Assembly: GCF_001280595.1 (NCBI RefSeq) | Contig: NZ_LITU01000081.1 | Span: 204,417-242,399 of the forward strand | Length of the DNA: 37,983 nt | Source of the DNA: Paenibacillus xylanivorans | GTDB lineage: Bacteria; Bacillota; Bacilli; Paenibacillales; Paenibacillaceae | Direction of reading: 5' to 3' | Part shown: positions 34,232 to 37,983 of the stretch, piece by piece | Position numbering within the stretch: the stretch's first letter is position 1 | Layout of the letters: every line of letters starts with the position of its first letter | Program-made: the position numbers and the translations under genes | Notes under the pieces: model-generated | What the model saw: only the letters and a program-made list of their open reading frames with translations | Database searches by the model: none | What the model was told of the DNA's origin: nothing

Positions 34232-34867
34232 TTAAATATGAACGCGCACGGTAGCGCTCATGCCGGGAACCACACCCAGTCCTTTATATCCTTCGATCGT
34301 AATGATGATCGGGATGACTTGTGTTACTTTGGTGTAATTTGCATTCGTATTGGACGAAGGCAGCAGCGAAAAGGAGGACGCAGTGGCAAGTCCGATCTGG
34401 TCCACTTTGCCAGTCAATGTGGTGTCAGGAAAAGCATCGACATATACGTCGACGATCTGACCCGCTTTAATTTTATCAATCGCGGTCTCATCCACATTGG
34501 CCGTTACGTACAGGTTATTGAAATCATAGGCCCGCGCGAGGGGCGTACCTGCAGATACTAGCGAATTTTCGACAGCGGTCTGTTGTACAATGGTGCCATC
34601 AACAGGCATCGTCACGGATGTTGATTTGCCCGCAGCGGTAACGGTGGCGACAGTATCGCCTGCATTAAAGGTTGTACCTACCTTGCCTTTCCAGGATCGG
34701 AGCTCACCGCCTACTGCGGAAGCCACGGAGATAGGCTGCCCGGTAACTAACGCATTATCGGTTTTAACGTAGCTGGTGGATTGGTTGTAATAGTAGATCC
34801 CGGCCGCCCCGGCTCCCAAAATCACCAGTATTACGATGATATTGATCAAAATGGCACGTGAATTCAT
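34232..34867 (-). CDS. HlyD/EmrA-type membrane fusion adaptor
   Basis: The 211-residue protein has one N-terminal membrane helix (about residues 7-24), then VKTDNALVTGQPISVASAVGGELRSW, a lipoyl-like domain (MPVDGTIVQQTAVENSLVSAGTPLA) and a beta-barrel part (LYVTANVDETAIDKIKAGQIVDVYVDAFP). It lacks the long coiled-coil hairpin of Gram-negative EmrA, as expected in a single-membrane cell. The frame also opens at 34876, but AGGAGG nearly touches that ATG; the ATG at 34867 has better spacing. It is first in an operon with the DHA2 pump and probably serves as its extracellular adaptor. Confidence 0.88.
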   Translation of the reverse strand: MNSRAILINIIVILVILGAGAAGIYYYNQSTSYVKTDNALVTGQPISVASAVGGELRSWKGKVGTTFNAGDTVATVTAAGKSTSVTMPVDGTIVQQTAVENSLVSAGTPLARAYDFNNLYVTANVDETAIDKIKAGQIVDVYVDAFPDTTLTGKVDQIGLATASSFSLLPSSNTNANYTKVTQVIPIIITIEGYKGLGVVPGMSATVRVHI

Positions 34868-35067
34868 GCTGATCATTCCTCCTCAATTCGGTTATCTTTA
34901 AACCTTCTCTTTAATCAATGCTGAAAGTCTTCTGCTGACAATCCTGTTTGGAGCATTCCCGCTACTTTGTCGCTCTATACGAAACAAGGTGAAATATTAT
35001 TCGCAGAATAGGGCACCAATATATTGATTAAGGTTGCCTACAGGCGGATGATAAGGAGGATGCTCAT

Positions 35068-35532
35068 ATGTTGATCATTTTGGTGGTAATTGTTGTTATT
35101 GGGGTTGTGTTTCTGATGATTTATAACTCCAGATCGTCCCGCAAGGCTGCAGAAGCAAGAGCTTCCAAAATAGCAGAGGTGGATGAAGGGCCTGTCCTGC
35201 TTCATGAAGAAGATCATGCCCGGAAGGAAGAACGAATTAGCGAACAGGCCGAGCATACAGAGGTTTTAGAACATGAGGAGCGCAGGCAAACGGAAATTCA
35301 CCAGATGGATTCCACATTGGATACGCCTCCTTCACCTCAGAAAAGAGAGACGCAGACGACAGATGGCGATCAAGCTTACCGTCAAGCATTGCTTCATTTC
35401 CGTAAACCTGCTGAAGAGGAAGCTGTGCTGACGGATACAACTGAACCTGAAAAGAGTGCAGATGAAGTCTATCGATCAGCGCTGAAAATGATGAAAAGCA
35501 AATCTTCTGATCCCTCTTCAAAGCGGAAATAA
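35068..35532 (+). CDS. Small membrane-anchored acidic protein of unknown function
   Basis: The 154-residue protein starts with a single membrane helix (residues 1-19) followed by SRSSRK, so the tail should be cytoplasmic or anchored by a signal-anchor. The rest is highly charged and rich in Glu, His and Gln, with a likely coiled coil at about residues 25-85. A short motif occurs twice near the end: DQAYRQALLHF and DEVYRSALKMM, each followed by a basic stretch. I recognise no family. AAGGAGG sits about 9 bases before the ATG, so it is surely translated. It is divergent from the HlyD gene. Confidence 0.75.
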   Translation: MLIILVVIVVIGVVFLMIYNSRSSRKAAEARASKIAEVDEGPVLLHEEDHARKEERISEQAEHTEVLEHEERRQTEIHQMDSTLDTPPSPQKRETQTTDGDQAYRQALLHFRKPAEEEAVLTDTTEPEKSADEVYRSALKMMKSKSSDPSSKRK

Positions 35533-35658
35533 CCATTCAGTTATGTTTTTGAACATTGGACATGGCTTTCGTTTTCATTCCAAAACGTCTACAATAGATG
35601 AAGCTTTGTGAATTATGGCTGCATGACATGGAATACGTTGAAGAGGAGAGAGAAACCC

Positions 35659-35865
35659 ATGAACGGACAACAACGAGTAAATATCAAACCGGGTCTTGAA
35701 GTGGATATCGTGCTCAAGCAAGATCAGCCTACAGGCAAACTGACACGTGGTATCGTGAAGGATTTATTAACCAAGTCCCCCACACATCCGCATGGAATTA
35801 AAGTGCGTTTGACCAATGGACAGGTAGGTCGGGTGAAACAAGTCGTTACAGGAGCGTCGGAATGA
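35659..35865 (+). CDS. ywbE: YwbE family protein
   Basis: The 68-residue protein has the YwbE core: VNIKPGLEVDIVLKQDQPTGKLTRG, then IVKDLLTKSPTHPHGIKVRL and GQVGRVKQVV. The function is unknown; these small beta-rich proteins are widely conserved in Bacillales. The frame opens at 35608, but GAGGAGAG about 10 bases before the ATG at 35659 and the usual length of about 65 residues support this start. The DUF4269 gene follows after 21 bases, so they may be co-transcribed. Confidence 0.88.
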   Translation: MNGQQRVNIKPGLEVDIVLKQDQPTGKLTRGIVKDLLTKSPTHPHGIKVRLTNGQVGRVKQVVTGASE

Positions 35866-35886
35866 GCCGGTGCCCGAGGTTGTGAC

Positions 35887-36477
35887 ATGCTTACAACTGC
35901 GGATGTAATGGCACATCTGGCCTCGGGTAACGAGCGTCAGCAGGATGCTTATGAAGTGCTGCAATCTAGTGGATTGTTAAGCATATTGGCTGACTACCAG
36001 CCTTATCTGGCCGGAACAGTGCCGATTGATATTGATATTCCCGGAAGTGATCTTGATCTATTATGTGAAGCGACAGATTTGGGAGCATTCGAAACCTTAG
36101 TGCACCGACAACTGGGCGGCATGCAAGGTTTTCGATGCAACCGGGGGGATGGCCATGCAGACCAGTGTCCTTATGTGACCTGTTGTGTGGATATTGGAAA
36201 CTGGCCTGTAGAGATTTTCGCTCAGTCCTTACCTGTACGCAGGCAAAATGCTTATATTCACATGTGGGTAGAGTGGGAATTGTTGCAACTATGGGGAGTA
36301 GCAGGACATCGTGAGATTCGCAAACTGAAGCTGGAAGGCTTGAAGACGGAGCCTGCATTCGCTGCTGTACTGGGACTTCAGGGAGACCCCTATGAGGAAA
36401 TGCTTCATCTGGCCGCAATGAGTAAGGATGAGCTTTGGCAATGGGCCCGTTTGCGTACGTCTTTTCAGTTTGAATAA
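35887..36477 (+). CDS. DUF4269 domain protein (nucleotidyltransferase-like)
   Basis: The 196-residue protein contains LAGTVPIDIDIPGSDLDLLC at about residues 41-60. This is the DUF4269 signature, and the G-S-D-L-D pattern (Asp55 and Asp57) resembles the metal-binding motif of the nucleotidyltransferase fold. FAQSLPVRRQNAYIHMWVEWELL follows near the middle. Activity as a nucleotidyltransferase is an inference from this motif only. GAGGTTGTG lies close before the ATG. The gene ends 14 bases from the end of the convergent permease gene, with no clear terminator between. Confidence 0.82.
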   Translation: MLTTADVMAHLASGNERQQDAYEVLQSSGLLSILADYQPYLAGTVPIDIDIPGSDLDLLCEATDLGAFETLVHRQLGGMQGFRCNRGDGHADQCPYVTCCVDIGNWPVEIFAQSLPVRRQNAYIHMWVEWELLQLWGVAGHREIRKLKLEGLKTEPAFAAVLGLQGDPYEEMLHLAAMSKDELWQWARLRTSFQFE

Positions 36478-36491
36478 AATGGTTTCCGCAA

Positions 36492-37928
36492 TCAGATTAA
36501 AAAGATAGCCACAATCGTAGTAACGGTTAGTCCCAGCAGTACCGGTTTCAGGTTACGACGTGCCAGTTCAAATGGACTGACCCCGCAGATGGCAGCAGCT
36601 GGAATTAAGGCCCATGGAATTAAGGTCCCACCGCCTACCCATATGGCGGCGATCTGACCCAGTGACGTCAGTACAGGTGCGGAATCTGCCGAACCTGCAA
36701 ACATGGACGCAATGGAGCCGACCAGGGATATTCCCGAGAACCCCGAACCATCCATTCCCGTGACCGCACCGGTCACAGTCATCGTTATAGCCCCTACCGT
36801 ATTATTCAGTGGAACCAACCCGGCAAGAGCAACCCCCAAATCATTCACAATACCGTGCGAACCAGCAGGCAGCGGGTTGTTGAACAGCTCTGTGATCGCA
36901 GCATCTCCAAGATAGAAGAAAGCGGCAATCGGTATGACTGGACCAAACACCTTGAATCCGAACTGAAATCCTTCAATTAAATAGTTTGTTGTTTCTTCCG
37001 GGCCTGTATGACGATGTGCTGCAAGGGATACGGCGATCAGAATGAGCACGGCTGTTCCACCAATTAACGCTGTGGCATCACCGCCTTGAAGATTAAGTAA
37101 AAACATCAGAATGACATCGACTAAGAATAACAATGGGATGATCAGGGCGAATGCCTTTTGAAGACGGGCCGGCATCGATTGACGTTGAACGGCTGGCTCC
37201 TCGGAGATAGGCGCAGAATCTGATGAAGGTGGGAGGACGGTTACTGCTTCACCAGAGATCGGATCACTAAGTTTAACGTGGGAACCTGACTTCATCTCCT
37301 TGCGCAGCATCCAGAATGCCGTTACGGTAGACACCGTCCCCATCACTATGACAAGCGGGATACTTGCGGTCATGACGGAGGTAACTGGAAGTCCTGCCGC
37401 ATCAGCCGTCAGTTTGGGTGCACCTTGAATAATGTAATCCCCTGATAAGGCGATTCCATGCCCAAATAGATTCATGGCAATGGCAGCTCCGATGGGAGGA
37501 AGCCCGACTCGTACCGCTACCGGAAGAAGTACGGCCCCAACCAGAGCAACGGCAGGTGAGGGCCAGAAGAACAACGATACGATCATCATAATGAATCCAA
37601 TTCCCCAGTACGCGACCTGTGGAGAATGGATGAACCGGGTGAGCGGCTTGACCATGACTTCATTGATTCCCGTCCGAATTAACACCCGGCTCATCGCGAC
37701 AATGATGGAAATGATAAAAATGGTGCTGAGCAGCTCCTTGGCTGCGTAGATAAAACTGCTGAAGATTCCGGATACCGATCCGCTTAATGTTTCAGTCGCG
37801 AGGAATCCAATGGTCATGATACCTGCGACACAAATGATCGTTGTGTCTCTACGCCGAACCATGACGGCGATAATTAAGACGATAAAAGCCAGATATACAT
37901 AATGCAATGGGACGAGTTGAATATTCAT
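36492..37928 (-). CDS. Multi-pass membrane permease, ion-transporter (GntP/DcuC-like) type, substrate unknown
   Basis: The 478-residue protein has about 11-12 hydrophobic helices, with a charged cytoplasmic loop at about residues 212-252. Recognisable spots are FFWPSPAVALVGAVLLPVAVRVGLPPIGAAIAMNLFGHGIALSGDYIIQG in the first half, and a second half with GIVNDLGVALAGLVPLNNTVGAITMTVTGA and FAGSADSAPVLTSLGQIAAIWVGGGTLIPWALIP. The re-entrant-looking Gly/Ser/Pro-rich segments and two-repeat layout suggest the ion transporter superfamily, but I cannot assign a family. AAGGAGG lies about 8 bases before the ATG. The substrate is unknown. Confidence 0.75.
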   Translation of the reverse strand: MNIQLVPLHYVYLAFIVLIIAVMVRRRDTTIICVAGIMTIGFLATETLSGSVSGIFSSFIYAAKELLSTIFIISIIVAMSRVLIRTGINEVMVKPLTRFIHSPQVAYWGIGFIMMIVSLFFWPSPAVALVGAVLLPVAVRVGLPPIGAAIAMNLFGHGIALSGDYIIQGAPKLTADAAGLPVTSVMTASIPLVIVMGTVSTVTAFWMLRKEMKSGSHVKLSDPISGEAVTVLPPSSDSAPISEEPAVQRQSMPARLQKAFALIIPLLFLVDVILMFLLNLQGGDATALIGGTAVLILIAVSLAAHRHTGPEETTNYLIEGFQFGFKVFGPVIPIAAFFYLGDAAITELFNNPLPAGSHGIVNDLGVALAGLVPLNNTVGAITMTVTGAVTGMDGSGFSGISLVGSIASMFAGSADSAPVLTSLGQIAAIWVGGGTLIPWALIPAAAICGVSPFELARRNLKPVLLGLTVTTIVAIFLI

Positions 37929-37947
37929 CGGACATGCCTCCTTCCAT

Positions 37948-37966
37948 CCTTGGTGTCAACCCAAGG
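37948..37966 (-). promoter_or_regulatory. Dyad in the leader of the permease gene
   Basis: CCTTGG and CCAAGG form a perfect 6-base dyad with a 7-base loop, just upstream of the AAGGAGG site. On the minus strand it contains TTGACA, so it could be an operator over a promoter or a leader hairpin. The window ends shortly after. Confidence 0.3.
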
Positions 37967-37983
37967 AGTGATATATCGTATGC

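Noticed and set aside
1..37983. CRISPR array, prophage, insertion sequence or defence system
   Set aside because: I saw no regularly spaced repeats, integrase, transposase, phage structural genes, nuclease-toxin pairs or terminal inverted repeats flanking a gene block.

Overview
The window is a chromosomal segment of a low-to-mid G+C Gram-positive bacterium, most likely a Paenibacillus. This rests on the mix of gene families (YqzE, YqhG and YqhH, YneQ, YwbE, NhaK-like antiporter, DUF5107/TPR protein, AraC regulators beside glycosidases), strong AAGGAGG-type ribosome binding sites and intrinsic terminators. I see no rRNA, tRNA, CRISPR array, transposase or phage gene. The genus is inferred from family content only.

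Positions 1-12111 form a carbohydrate-use region. In order they hold the end of an ABC-transporter sugar-binding lipoprotein, a GH36 alpha-galactosidase, a reverse-strand AraC regulator, and a two-gene unit made of an 1109-residue DUF5107/TPR protein and an aldose-1-epimerase-like protein. A GH95-like glycosidase follows on the reverse strand, divergent from a second AraC regulator. The three enzyme-like proteins encoded downstream of the binding protein and the GH95-like protein all lack signal peptides. The picture is oligosaccharide import followed by cytoplasmic trimming and anomer handling. The DUF5107/TPR protein and the GH95-like protein, which has an altered catalytic-base position, are the least understood parts.

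Positions 12188-18615 are cell-envelope and conserved Bacillales genes: a divergent polysaccharide deacetylase, an N-acetylmuramoyl-alanine amidase overlapping it tail to tail, YqzE, a secreted protein of unknown function, and the tightly coupled pair yqhH (SNF2-type ATPase) and yqhG.

Positions 18847-22726 hold housekeeping singletons: two HAD phosphatases of different subclasses, MsrA, a Crp/Fnr regulator, a frameshifted LysE-family remnant and a flavin-reductase-like protein. Positions 22727-25333 hold a long leader and an OatA-like membrane O-acyltransferase with a C-terminal SGNH domain.

Positions 25499-28057 contain a FAD monooxygenase, a WrbA-like flavodoxin protein and a divergent MarR regulator, plausibly a small redox or xenobiotic-response group. 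Positions 28144-32555 hold yneQ, a CPA1 Na+/H+ antiporter, an aldo/keto reductase and a secreted polysaccharide deacetylase. Positions 32682-37928 hold an EmrA/EmrB-type efflux pair, a small membrane-anchored acidic protein, YwbE, a DUF4269 protein and an uncharacterised multi-pass permease.

No single undescribed system is obvious. The best candidates for new biology are the DUF5107/TPR plus mutarotase-like unit, the GH95-like enzyme with its AraC-type operator layout, and the YqhH/YqhG pair.
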